Source: SZUA-442 sp963759175 | GTDB lineage: Bacteria; Actinomycetota; Acidimicrobiia; Spongiisociales; UBA5794 | Direction: 5' to 3' | Length of the DNA stretch: 64,000 nt | Assembly: GCA_963759175.1 (NCBI GenBank) | Contig: CAVWXP010000010.1 | Location: 62,001 to 126,000 of the forward strand | In this document: positions 36,767 through 45,433 of the stretch, piece by piece | Position numbering within the stretch: the first letter of the stretch is position 1 | How the letters are laid out: every line of letters begins with the position of its first letter | Translations under genes and position numbers: made by a program | Notes under the pieces: generated by a model | The model's database searches: none | The model's input: the letters and a program-made list of their open reading frames with translations, nothing else | What the model was told of the DNA's origin: nothing

Positions 36767-37986
36767 TTCGCCAGCTCCACGATCTTCGTCGCTCCATCCT
36801 TCATGTCCGATGCACTCACGACATTGAGCCCCGATTCGTCGATGATCTGCTTGCCGATCTCGACGTTGGTGCCCTCGAGTCTCACGACCAGCGGGACATC
36901 GAGTCCGACCTCCTTGACGGCGGCAACGACGCCCTCGGCGATCGTGTCACATCGCATGATCCCACCGAAGATGTTCACGAAGATCCCCTGGACGTTCGGA
37001 TCCGCAGTGATGATCTTGAACGCCGCAGCGATCTGATCCTTGTCGGCGCCGCCGCCCACGTCGAGGAAATTCGCCGGTTCGCCACCGACGTAGTTGATGA
37101 TGTCCATCGTCGCCATCGCCAGTCCCGCCCCGTTCACCATGCATCCGATGGTGCCGTCGAGCTTGATGAACGACAGGCCGTACTCCTTGGCGTGGAGCTC
37201 GGCCGGGTCCTCCTCCGATTCGTCGCGCAGTGCCACGACGTCGGGATGCCGGTACAGCGCATTTGCCTCGAAGCCCATCTTGCCGTCGAGTGCCATCACC
37301 GTGCCGTCGCTGGTCACCACCAGCGGGTTGATCTCGACGAGGTCGGTGTCGAGGGCGACGGCGGCCTCGGTGAGGGCTGTGAGGAACTGGACGCCGTTGC
37401 CGAACGCCTCACCCTCGAGGCCGAGTCCATGGGCGATGCGTCGCGCCTGGAAACCCACCAGCCCGAACGCCGGGTCGATCTCCTCCCTGAGGATCTTGTC
37501 AGGCGTCTCCTCCGCAACGACCTCGATCTCCGTGCCACCCTCGGTCGACGCCATCACGATATTGCGGCTGGTCGAACGGTCGAGCAGCACCGAGACGTAG
37601 AGCTCGGTGGCGATGTCGATGCCCTGCTCGATGTAGAGCCGGTTCACGACCTTGCCCTCAGCACCCGTTTGCACCGTGACGAGCGTCGACCCGAGCATCT
37701 GCTCGGCGAGTGCCCGCACTGCCTCCTCGGCGGCGGGGATACCGCCCTCGATGCCGTCGAGGACGACATTGACGCCACCGACATCGGGATGCTCCTTGAA
37801 GCGTCCCTTGCCGCGACCGCCCGCGTGGATCTGGGATTTCACCACGACGACGGGGTTGCCCGTGGCCTCGACGAGCGTGCGAACGGCCGCCACGGCCTCG
37901 TCGACGGTGGTTGCCATGACGCCGGCGGGGACGATGATCCCCCGCTGTGCCATGAGCGCTTTCGCCTGGTACTCGTGGATCTTCAC
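36763..37986 (-). CDS. sucC: succinyl-CoA synthetase beta subunit
   Basis: 407 residues. MKIHEYQAKALMAQRGI start, ATP-grasp domain with VVKSQIHAGGRGKGRF, and FVNIFGGIMRCDTIAEG near the C-terminus. Partner of SucD. The ATG overlaps the stop of the B12-domain gene upstream, so all three are coupled. Confidence 0.94.
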   Translation of the reverse strand: MKIHEYQAKALMAQRGIIVPAGVMATTVDEAVAAVRTLVEATGNPVVVVKSQIHAGGRGKGRFKEHPDVGGVNVVLDGIEGGIPAAEEAVRALAEQMLGSTLVTVQTGAEGKVVNRLYIEQGIDIATELYVSVLLDRSTSRNIVMASTEGGTEIEVVAEETPDKILREEIDPAFGLVGFQARRIAHGLGLEGEAFGNGVQFLTALTEAAVALDTDLVEINPLVVTSDGTVMALDGKMGFEANALYRHPDVVALRDESEEDPAELHAKEYGLSFIKLDGTIGCMVNGAGLAMATMDIINYVGGEPANFLDVGGGADKDQIAAAFKIITADPNVQGIFVNIFGGIMRCDTIAEGVVAAVKEVGLDVPLVVRLEGTNVEIGKQIIDESGLNVVSASDMKDGATKIVELAK

Positions 37987-38399
37987 TGGCCCTCCTCGGA
38001 CACGCTCGACGGGTCATGGAACTGGTGGTCGACCCATGACTGGATCTCCTCGAGCGAGGTCCCCGGACCGAATATCCTGGCGATACCCGCCTGCTCGAGG
38101 GTCGGGATGTCGGCGTCGGGGATGATCCCGCCCCCGAAGACGACGATGTCGCCTGCGCCTCGACGCCGCAACTCGGCGACCACGCTCGGGAAGAGCGTCA
38201 GGTGCGCGCCGGAGAGGGCGGACAACCCGACACCATGGACGTCCTCCTGGATCGCCACCTCGGCGATGTGTTCGGGGCTCTGGTGGAGCCCGGTGTAGAT
38301 CACCTCGCATCCGGCGTCGCGGAGCGCTCGGGCAACGACCTTCGCCCCGCGGTCGTGACCGTCGAGACCGGGCTTGGCGATGAGGATCCGAATCGGCAT
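37983..38399 (-). CDS. stand-alone cobalamin-binding domain of methylmalonyl-CoA-mutase type
   Basis: 138 residues, the C-terminal B12-binding domain alone. The cobalamin-ligating motif is clear: AKPGLDGHDRG with His15, then LSGAHLTLFPSVVAELRRRG and VFGGGIIPDADIP. In methylmalonyl-CoA mutases this domain is fused to or partnered by a catalytic TIM barrel, which is not in the window. Coupling to sucC and sucD by 4-base overlaps fits a path propionyl-CoA to methylmalonyl-CoA to succinyl-CoA to succinate. Confidence 0.88.
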   Translation of the reverse strand: MPIRILIAKPGLDGHDRGAKVVARALRDAGCEVIYTGLHQSPEHIAEVAIQEDVHGVGLSALSGAHLTLFPSVVAELRRRGAGDIVVFGGGIIPDADIPTLEQAGIARIFGPGTSLEEIQSWVDHQFHDPSSVSEEGQ

Positions 38400-38407
38400 C
38401 GCCAGCG

Positions 38408-38413
38408 ATGCTA
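38408..38413 (-). promoter_or_regulatory. -10 box of a possible leaderless B12-domain / sucCD transcript
   Basis: TAGCAT ends 8 bases before the ATG at 38399; no Shine-Dalgarno site is seen. Confidence 0.4.
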
Positions 38414-38448
38414 GTTGGGCACCGGTTGCTGGGGCCCCACGGCGTCCG

Positions 38449-39816
38449 TCAGGCGCCGGCGATGAAGTCCCGGTACCAGTGGTAGCTGGCCTTCGGCGTG
38501 CGTGCGAGTGTGTCGTAGTCCACACGGACGAGGCCGAAACGCTTGGCGAAACCGTACGCCCACTCGAAGTTGTCCAACAGCGACCACACGTAGTACCCGC
38601 GCACATCGGTGCCTTCGTCGATCGCCTCCTTGATCGCCGCGATGTGCTGCTGGATGTATGCGATCCGCTTCGGATCGTCGACGATGCCATCGGGACCGAC
38701 CTCGTCGGGATACGCAGCACCGTTCTCGGTGACATAGAGCGGCAGATCCGGCGCCCAGGTCGTCACGCGGTTGAGCATCCATGTCAATCCGACGGGCTCG
38801 ACCCCCCACCCCATCTCGGTGAGCTCCCCTGGTGGGCGGGCAAGGACACCGTTCTCGGGCCCTGGCCAATCGGTGAGCATCGGAGCACCCTGCTCGTAGC
38901 CGAAATGATTGACGTTGTAGTAGTTCACGCCGAGGAAATCGATGGGGACGACCGCACCGGCGAGTTCATCCGTGTCGATGCGGTCGGCCACGCCGAAACG
39001 ATCGAAGAACCGCAGGATCGTGTCCGGGTACTCCCCCGACAGGACAGCCGAAGCGAACAGCCGGTTGTGGATCGCGTCAGCGTCGGCGGCGACGTGGCCA
39101 GCCTCTCGACTGGCGTCGACCGCCCACGCTGGTATGAGGTTGAGCACGATGCCCAGCTGATCGTCGTCATGGGGATTCGTCGTGCGCATCGCGGCGATCG
39201 CCCGGTGATGGGCGAGCATGAGATGGTGGGCAACCACGTACGCCGTTGCCGGATCGGCGACACCGGGGGCGTGGAGCCCCTCGCTGTAGCCGAGGAACGC
39301 CGTGCAGTGCGGTTCGTTGAACGTCGCCCACATCCGCACGATGTCGCCCAACGCCTCCTTGGCCGTGACGGCGTACTCGGCGAACCACTCGACCGACCGG
39401 GGGTCTGCCCATCCTCCACGATCATGGAGGACCTGTGGTAGATCCCAGTGATACAGCGTCGCCAGCGGTTCGATCCCACGGTCGCGCAGCGCCGTGCAGA
39501 GCCTGCGGTAGAAGTCGACACCCTCGGGGTTCACCTCACCGGTGCCCTCCGGTATCAAGCGGGACCACGAGATCGAGAACCGGTACGAGGTGACGCCGAG
39601 ATCGGCCATCAATGCGACATCCTCTTCGAACCGATGGAAGTGGTCGGCCGTCACATCACCGGTCTGGCCATCGAACGTCTTCCCCGGCGTGTGTGCGAAG
39701 GTGTCCCAGATCGACGGCGTCCGTCCACCCTCGGCCACGGCGCCTTCGATCTGGTAGGCGCTTGCGGCCACTCCCCACACGAAGCCATCGGGGAAGTCCT
39801 GTGCATTGATCTCCAT
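38449..39816 (-). CDS. GH1-family beta-glucosidase
   Basis: 455-residue glycoside hydrolase of family 1. Acid/base Glu168 in WATFNEPHCTAF and nucleophile Glu364 in LYVTENGAAYP; the N-terminal FVWGVAASAYQIEGA and C-terminal YVWSLLDNFEWAYGF patterns are standard. No signal peptide, so it acts in the cytoplasm on imported beta-glucosides. The ATG at 39816 is preferred to the GTG at 39834 because AGAGGA lies seven bases before it. Confidence 0.92.
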   Translation of the reverse strand: MEINAQDFPDGFVWGVAASAYQIEGAVAEGGRTPSIWDTFAHTPGKTFDGQTGDVTADHFHRFEEDVALMADLGVTSYRFSISWSRLIPEGTGEVNPEGVDFYRRLCTALRDRGIEPLATLYHWDLPQVLHDRGGWADPRSVEWFAEYAVTAKEALGDIVRMWATFNEPHCTAFLGYSEGLHAPGVADPATAYVVAHHLMLAHHRAIAAMRTTNPHDDDQLGIVLNLIPAWAVDASREAGHVAADADAIHNRLFASAVLSGEYPDTILRFFDRFGVADRIDTDELAGAVVPIDFLGVNYYNVNHFGYEQGAPMLTDWPGPENGVLARPPGELTEMGWGVEPVGLTWMLNRVTTWAPDLPLYVTENGAAYPDEVGPDGIVDDPKRIAYIQQHIAAIKEAIDEGTDVRGYYVWSLLDNFEWAYGFAKRFGLVRVDYDTLARTPKASYHWYRDFIAGA

Positions 39817-39893
39817 GATGTCGTCCTCTTCCACATCGAGGGTTCGGTTCGCCTACGGCCGTACCCCGCCCTCGTTTCGCTGTCTGCCGTTGC

Positions 39894-40709
39894 TCACACG
39901 GCCCGACGGTACCTGCTGATCGCAAACGGGATGAACACCCCGAGCAGGATGACGATCCAGACCAGGGCCTTCATCACGTCCGCAGGGAAGCCCCACGGCT
40001 CACCGAGGATGAGGTACCGGGTTCCGTTCACCGCGTGTGTCACCGGGTTGTTGCGGGCAAACCACGCGAGCCAGTCCGGCATCGTCTCGACCGGCACGAA
40101 TGCCGAGCTCGCAAACGTGAGCGGGAACAGCCATATGAAGCTCGCGGCCTGGACGGACTCGACGTCCTTGATGGCCAGGCCGATGGTCGCCGATATCCAC
40201 GTGAAGGCATATCCGAAGAGCATCACGAGGACGATCGCGAGCACCGCATCGACGAACCCGTTCTGGAAGTTGAACCCGATGAGGTAGCCGACCCCGACCA
40301 TCAACAGCACCACGAACAGGTTCCGGACCGCATCGGAGAGGGTCCGACCCGCGAGCACGGCGGACCGACTCATGGGCAGGGATCGGAACCGATCGATCAA
40401 GCCCTTGTTCATGTCCTCGGCCAGGCCGATGCCGGTGTTCGTGGACCCGAACACCGACGTCTGGACGAAGATCCCTGCCATCAGGAAGTCGATGTAGTCG
40501 ATCCCTGGCAGGGTGATGGCACCGCCGAAGACGAACGCGAACAACAACACGAACATGATCGGCTGGACCGTGGAGAACACGAGGAGGGTCGGTACCCGCA
40601 CATACTTGAGGAGGTTCCGACGCATGACGACGAGGGTGTCGCGGATCACCCAGATCGGGCCCCGTCCGGTTGGGGCCGGTGCGGGTGCAGGTGCGGTCGA
40701 CGTGGTCAT
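39894..40709 (-). CDS. ABC-2 type permease, DrrB-like
   Basis: 271 residues with six hydrophobic spans (first at about 43-65) after a Pro/Ala-rich cytoplasmic start. FVFGGAITLPGIDYIDFLMAGIFVQ and RFRSLPMSRSAVLAGR are typical of daunorubicin-type export permeases. With the upstream ATPase it forms an exporter for a drug or lipid; the substrate is unknown. The ATG overlaps the ATPase stop by 4 bases. Confidence 0.87.
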   Translation of the reverse strand: MTTSTAPAPAPAPTGRGPIWVIRDTLVVMRRNLLKYVRVPTLLVFSTVQPIMFVLLFAFVFGGAITLPGIDYIDFLMAGIFVQTSVFGSTNTGIGLAEDMNKGLIDRFRSLPMSRSAVLAGRTLSDAVRNLFVVLLMVGVGYLIGFNFQNGFVDAVLAIVLVMLFGYAFTWISATIGLAIKDVESVQAASFIWLFPLTFASSAFVPVETMPDWLAWFARNNPVTHAVNGTRYLILGEPWGFPADVMKALVWIVILLGVFIPFAISRYRRAV

Positions 40710-41710
40710 GACATGCTCCTCTGCCGCTTGCGGCGCTTGCCGCCGTTGGCGACCGACTCCGTGACATGTTCCCCCGTGAGCGAGAGGAACACATCGTCGA
40801 GGGTCGGCCGATGGACGGCTATGTCGACGAGATCGATTCCCGCCCGGTCGATCCGGCGGACGGCGTCGGTGATCGTGCCGACGGCCGACTCCACCGGCAC
40901 GCGTACGGTGTTGGTGAGGTGCTCGAACGTCGGCTCGCCACAACACATCCCGCTCAGTGCCGCGGCAGCCGCCTCGAGCTGGGACGGGTCGACGAGTTCG
41001 AGCTCGAGGACGTCGCCACCGATGGTGCCCTTGAGCTCCGTGCTGGTGCCCTCGGCGATCACCCGCCCGTGGTCGATGACCGCGATGCGATCCGCGAGCC
41101 GATCCGCCTCCTCGAGGTACTGGGTCGTGAGCAGGAGTGTCGTTCCCTCCGCCACCAGGCTCTCGATGAAGTCCCACAAGCCGAGGCGGCTCCTCGGATC
41201 GAGACCCGTTGTCGGTTCGTCGAGGAACAGCACCCTGGGCCGACCGACCAGGCTCGCCGCGAGATCGAGCCTGCGCCGCATCCCGCCCGAATAGGTCTTC
41301 ACGGGCCGGCCACCGGCGTCGGCGAGGTCGAAGCGTTCGAGGATGTCATCAGCACGTCGGCGGGCTTCGGCCGTCGACAGCCGGTAGAGCTGGCCCACCA
41401 TGACGAGGTTCTCGCGCCCGGTGAGGATCTCATCCACAGCGGCATACTGGCCGGCGAGACCGATCACGGACCGCAACGAGGTTCGCTGCGTCACGACGTC
41501 GTACCCGGCGACGCTCGCCGTGCCCGCGTCGGGCGTGAGCAGCGTGGTGAGCACACGCACCGTGGTGGTCTTGCCCGCACCGTTCGGTCCGAGGAGTCCG
41601 TAGACCGTCCCCTCGGCGACCTCGAGGTCGACACCGGACAGGGCATGGACGTCACCGAAGGACTTCGTCAGTCCCTCGGCGCGAATGATCGGGGCTTCCA
41701 GTTCTGGCAT
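40706..41710 (-). CDS. ABC transporter ATP-binding protein, DrrA-like
   Basis: 334 residues. Walker A GPNGAGKTT, Q-loop GLAGQYAAVDE, signature YSGGMRRRLDLA and Walker B RVLFLDEPTTGLD; the C-terminal 100 residues include the DrrA-type regulatory tail (VHRPTLDDVFLSLTG). Energises the DrrB-like permease. AGGAGA precedes the ATG at 41710; an in-frame ATG at 41743 would add 11 residues. Confidence 0.9.
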   Translation of the reverse strand: MPELEAPIIRAEGLTKSFGDVHALSGVDLEVAEGTVYGLLGPNGAGKTTTVRVLTTLLTPDAGTASVAGYDVVTQRTSLRSVIGLAGQYAAVDEILTGRENLVMVGQLYRLSTAEARRRADDILERFDLADAGGRPVKTYSGGMRRRLDLAASLVGRPRVLFLDEPTTGLDPRSRLGLWDFIESLVAEGTTLLLTTQYLEEADRLADRIAVIDHGRVIAEGTSTELKGTIGGDVLELELVDPSQLEAAAAALSGMCCGEPTFEHLTNTVRVPVESAVGTITDAVRRIDRAGIDLVDIAVHRPTLDDVFLSLTGEHVTESVANGGKRRKRQRSMS

Positions 41711-41818
41711 GGGCGCTTCTCCTCGGTGCCCGTCCGTCGTCATGCACCTTCACGGTGCGCACCGCCGACGATGGGCGTGGGACATGACGATATACCCCCT
41801 CGCGCAAGGGGCGGTCGG

Positions 41819-42322
41819 TCACCCGATGGATTCGGCGATCTCATCGGCGATCCCATCAGGGGCGCGGCCTGTCGTGTCGATGATCAGGTCAGCGACCTCG
41901 CGGTGATGACCGAGGCGAACTGACGCGAGGTGCGCCGCTTCCGCTGACCCCATGGTGCGGCGATGGACGCCACGCGATCGACGGACCTCGAGCACGTCCT
42001 CGGAGGCCCACAGGACCACGATCCAGCAGGTGCGGCAGATCGCCCGGCCGGCGCCTGTGTCCACCACTGATGCGCCGGGCGCGATCACGACCGGCTCCCG
42101 CGAGCTGGTCATCTCGATGAACAGGTCGAGTTCAAGACGGTGGAGCACGGCGACGCCGTCGTCCGCTGCGATCTCCGCTCCGGTACGTCCCATCCGGTCC
42201 ATCACCAAGGCATCGGAGTCGAGGAACGACCGTCCCATCCGTCGGGCGGCACGGCTGCCGATCGTGGTCTTGCCGACACCCATCGGTCCGAGGAGGACGA
42301 GATGTCGGGGAACCTGGGGCAT
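41819..42322 (-). CDS. shikimate-kinase-like P-loop protein
   Basis: 167 residues with the AroK layout: P-loop GPMGVGKTT at 12-20, DSDAL at 35-39 and HRLE near 61-64. However, the substrate-binding glycine motif GGG expected near residue 80 is replaced by APGASVVD, so it may phosphorylate a different small molecule. It is a single gene, divergent from fetB and not near other aro genes. A weak TACCGT box lies 6 bases before the ATG. Confidence 0.65.
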   Translation of the reverse strand: MPQVPRHLVLLGPMGVGKTTIGSRAARRMGRSFLDSDALVMDRMGRTGAEIAADDGVAVLHRLELDLFIEMTSSREPVVIAPGASVVDTGAGRAICRTCWIVVLWASEDVLEVRRSRGVHRRTMGSAEAAHLASVRLGHHREVADLIIDTTGRAPDGIADEIAESIG

Positions 42323-42375
42323 AACGCCACGGTACCTCCTACGCCGCACGGTGATCGGGCTGCGAGAATGCGCCC

Positions 42376-43152
42376 GTGGACACGTCGATCCTCGAAGCGA
42401 ACCCGCTGGCCGTCGTCGCCGCATCGCTCACCCTTGTGGGCGCTGCCGCGGCGATGGCGTGGTGGCTCGGTCTCGGGGTACAACGGTCGATCATGTGGGC
42501 ATCGGTGCGCGCTGCGATCCAACTCGTCGCCGTGGGTGTCGTGTTGAGCTTCGCCATCGACAGCTCGTGGGAGTGGATCCTGGCTCCCGTGTGGATCGTG
42601 GCCATGGTCGCCATCGCCGCCAACACCGTCCGTCAACGTGCGCGGCGGACCGGCGTCGCCGTACCTGCTGCCCTGGCGATCGCCGCGGCGACGTTGCTCT
42701 CGATGGCGGTGGTCTTCGGCTTCGGGGTGCTGCCCGCCGAGCCGATCCAGATGATCGTCGTGGCAGGCATCACGATCGGCAACGTGATGCCTGCGACCGT
42801 CGTCGCCACCGACCAGGTCCACAAACAGCTCACCGACGGTCGTGCCACGATCGAGGGACTGCTGGCCCTGGGCATCGACGCCGGCCGATCGACTCGTTAC
42901 ATCGTTGCCGAGGCCACGCGCGTCAGCCTCATTCCGCAGATCGAACGCACCAAGGTGGTGGGACTCATCGCGTTGCCCGGTGCATTCACCGGTCTGCTCA
43001 TCGCAGGAGTCGATCCCCTCGAGGCGGCCGTCATCCAGCTGGTGGTCATGTACCTGGTGCTGGGCTCGGTGGCCATCTCGACGGCCGTGGTGGCCCTGAC
43101 ATCGGCGCGAACGGCCTTCACACCGGATCAGCGACTCAAGCCGGTGGAGTGA
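42376..43152 (+). CDS. fetB: FetB/UPF0014-family ABC permease
   Basis: 258 residues with about seven membrane spans. The family hallmarks GITIGNVMPATVVATDQ and the conserved RSTRYIVAEATRVSLIPQIERTKVVGLIALPGA stretch are clear. In E. coli FetAB exports iron and protects from oxidative stress. FetA (the ATPase) is absent here. The start is a GTG. Its last 17 bases overlap the 3' end of the convergent helicase gene. Confidence 0.85.
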   Translation: MDTSILEANPLAVVAASLTLVGAAAAMAWWLGLGVQRSIMWASVRAAIQLVAVGVVLSFAIDSSWEWILAPVWIVAMVAIAANTVRQRARRTGVAVPAALAIAAATLLSMAVVFGFGVLPAEPIQMIVVAGITIGNVMPATVVATDQVHKQLTDGRATIEGLLALGIDAGRSTRYIVAEATRVSLIPQIERTKVVGLIALPGAFTGLLIAGVDPLEAAVIQLVVMYLVLGSVAISTAVVALTSARTAFTPDQRLKPVE

Positions 43153-45337
43153 CGCTCCCGATCCTCTCGAGGGGAGCCCAGGCCAGGAGGAGGCGTTTTG
43201 CACCGTGGCCGTTGAATACGACGACCGCTTCGGCACGATCACCCGTACCGACGACCTCGCGCACGACGCCATCCCCCCAGTGCGAGTGCCGTACCCGGTC
43301 CCCTGATTCGATCTCGGCGTCTGACACGGTCGAGATCGGGCTCGCCGCCTCGAGGGAACGACTGCGTCGCGTGCGCTTCGCCTCGGCGGTGAGGCCTGCC
43401 GGGATCTCCTTGAGGAATCGGCTCGGGCCGTTGTAGTTGTTCTGTCCCCACAGGTTCCGACTCCACGCCCTGGTCAGGTAGAGCCTGCGTTCGGCCCTCG
43501 TGATGCCTACATAGCAGAGGCGTCGCTCCTCCTCGAGCTCGGCCGGATCACCCAGGGCTCGCATGTGGGGGAAGACGCCATCCTCGAGGCCGGTCAGGAA
43601 CACCGCTGGGTACTCGAGCCCCTTGGCGTTGTGCAGCGTCATGAGGGTGACCGCACGGGACTGGTCGATCGCGTCGAGGTCGGTCACGAGACTGATGGAT
43701 TCGAGGAACATCTCGAGTTTCCCGAGACCATCGAGCGCCTGCCAGTCGTCAGGGCCCATCGACGCCGGCCCCGTCTCCTCGAACTCGCCTGCCGCCGTGA
43801 GGAGCTCGCGTAGGTTCTCCTCCCGTCCCATGGCTTCGATCGTCCGCTCGGATCGCACGGCGTCGAGGTAGCCGGTGTCCGTGAGGACGGCGTCGACGGC
43901 GGCCTCGGGTCCGATGGTCGCCTTCTCGGCGATCACGTCCATCAACGCGACGAAATCGGCGATGCCGTTTTGCGCCCTGGTGGTCAACGCGTCGATCTCT
44001 CGAACCCGTCGCAGCGCGTCCATGAACCCGATGCCGTGCGATTGGGCGAACCGGTCGACGTGGGCGACCGAGGTGTCACCGATGGCTCGCTTGGGAGTGT
44101 TGATGATGCGCTTGATCGACACCTGGTCGTCGGGGTTCACGATGGATTTGAGATAAGCGAGGGCGTCCTTGACCTCACGCCGGTCGTAGTACTTGAGCCC
44201 ACCGACGACCTGGTAGGTGACGCCGAAACGGACGAACAGCTCCTCGATGACCCGCGACTGGGCATTGGTCCGATAGAACACCGCGACTTCGTCCGGGTCG
44301 ATGCCGGTGTCGGCGAGGCGCGTGATCTCCTCGGCGATGTACGCGGCTTCCTCGTGCTCGTCCTGCGCCTCGAATACGACGATGGGATCCCCCGAACCCT
44401 CGTCCGTCCACAGTCGCTTGGGCTTGCGGCCGGCATTGTTCGTGATGACGGCGTTCGCCGCGTCGAGGATCGTCTGGGTCGATCGGTAGTTCTGTTCGAG
44501 GAGGACGATGCGGGCGTCCGGGTAGTCCTTCTCGAACTCCATGATGTTGCGGAGGTCGGCGCCCCGGAAGGCATAGATCGACTGGTCCGAGTCCCCGACG
44601 ACGCACACGTTGCGGTGCCGTTGGGCGAGGAGCTTCACGAGCATGTACTGCGCGTGGTTGGTGTCCTGGTACTCGTCGACGAGCACGTAGCGGAAGCGAT
44701 TCTGCCAGCGTTCGAGGACATCGGGGAAAGCCTGGAACAGCTCCACCGTCAACTTGAGGATGTCGTCGAAATCGACCGCCGAGGCCTCGACCAACCTCTG
44801 CTGGTACAGGCGGTAGATGTCTGAGGCCCTCTCGTGATAGAAGCCAGAGTCCCTCGAAGCGAAGGTCTCGTAGTCGATGAGCTCGTTCTTGGCCCTCGAG
44901 ATCGCCGCCTTCATCTGGCGGGGCGGGAACCGCTTCGGATCCAGATCGAGATCCTTGATGCACATCGTGATCAACCGGATCGCATCGGCGTCGTCGTAGA
45001 TCGTGAACGACGACCGGTAGCCGAATCGACCGATCTCCTGGCGCAGGATCCTCACGCACGCGGAGTGGAAGGTCGACACCCACATGTCATGGGCGACTCG
45101 ACCGATGAGGGCCTCGACCCGGTCCTTCATCTCGCCCGCCGCCTTGTTCGTGAAGGTGATCGCCAGGATCTCGTACGGCGAAACACCGAGGTCGCGCACG
45201 AGGTGGGCGATGCGATAGGTGAGCACCCGCGTCTTGCCCGAGCCTGCCCCGGCGACCACGAGGACCGGGCCCTCGGTGGCAGCCACGGCCTCACGCTGCG
45301 TCGGGTTCAAGGTGGCGAAGAGGGGGGATTCGGACAT
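43136..45337 (-). CDS. pcrA: UvrD/PcrA-type DNA helicase
   Basis: 733-residue superfamily 1A 3'-5' helicase. Motif I VVAGAGSGKTRVLTYRI, motif II DEYQDTNHAQYML, motif III VVGDSDQSIYAFRGAD, motif IV-VI with LEQNYRST, TLMTLHNAKGLEYP and YVGITRAERRLYLTRA. The C-terminal 60 residues have the PcrA-like DRVRHSHWGDGVVREV Tudor-type fold that contacts RNA polymerase. Works in nucleotide excision repair and replication-fork clearing. No Shine-Dalgarno site before the ATG. Confidence 0.93.
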   Translation of the reverse strand: MSESPLFATLNPTQREAVAATEGPVLVVAGAGSGKTRVLTYRIAHLVRDLGVSPYEILAITFTNKAAGEMKDRVEALIGRVAHDMWVSTFHSACVRILRQEIGRFGYRSSFTIYDDADAIRLITMCIKDLDLDPKRFPPRQMKAAISRAKNELIDYETFASRDSGFYHERASDIYRLYQQRLVEASAVDFDDILKLTVELFQAFPDVLERWQNRFRYVLVDEYQDTNHAQYMLVKLLAQRHRNVCVVGDSDQSIYAFRGADLRNIMEFEKDYPDARIVLLEQNYRSTQTILDAANAVITNNAGRKPKRLWTDEGSGDPIVVFEAQDEHEEAAYIAEEITRLADTGIDPDEVAVFYRTNAQSRVIEELFVRFGVTYQVVGGLKYYDRREVKDALAYLKSIVNPDDQVSIKRIINTPKRAIGDTSVAHVDRFAQSHGIGFMDALRRVREIDALTTRAQNGIADFVALMDVIAEKATIGPEAAVDAVLTDTGYLDAVRSERTIEAMGREENLRELLTAAGEFEETGPASMGPDDWQALDGLGKLEMFLESISLVTDLDAIDQSRAVTLMTLHNAKGLEYPAVFLTGLEDGVFPHMRALGDPAELEEERRLCYVGITRAERRLYLTRAWSRNLWGQNNYNGPSRFLKEIPAGLTAEAKRTRRSRSLEAASPISTVSDAEIESGDRVRHSHWGDGVVREVVGTGDRAEAVVVFNGHGAKRLLLAWAPLERIGSVTPPA

Positions 45338-45345
45338 CCGAGGCG

Positions 45346-45351
45346 AGTGTA
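45346..45351 (-). promoter_or_regulatory. -10 box of a possible leaderless pcrA transcript
   Basis: TACACT ends 8 bases before the pcrA ATG on the minus strand. Confidence 0.4.
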
Positions 45352-45433
45352 CCGAGGGCGGGTGCCCGAATCACATGCGTGTCATCATGCCGACGACCAC
45401 GCCAGCTCGGCGGTGATCGGTCGGCAGGTCGGG

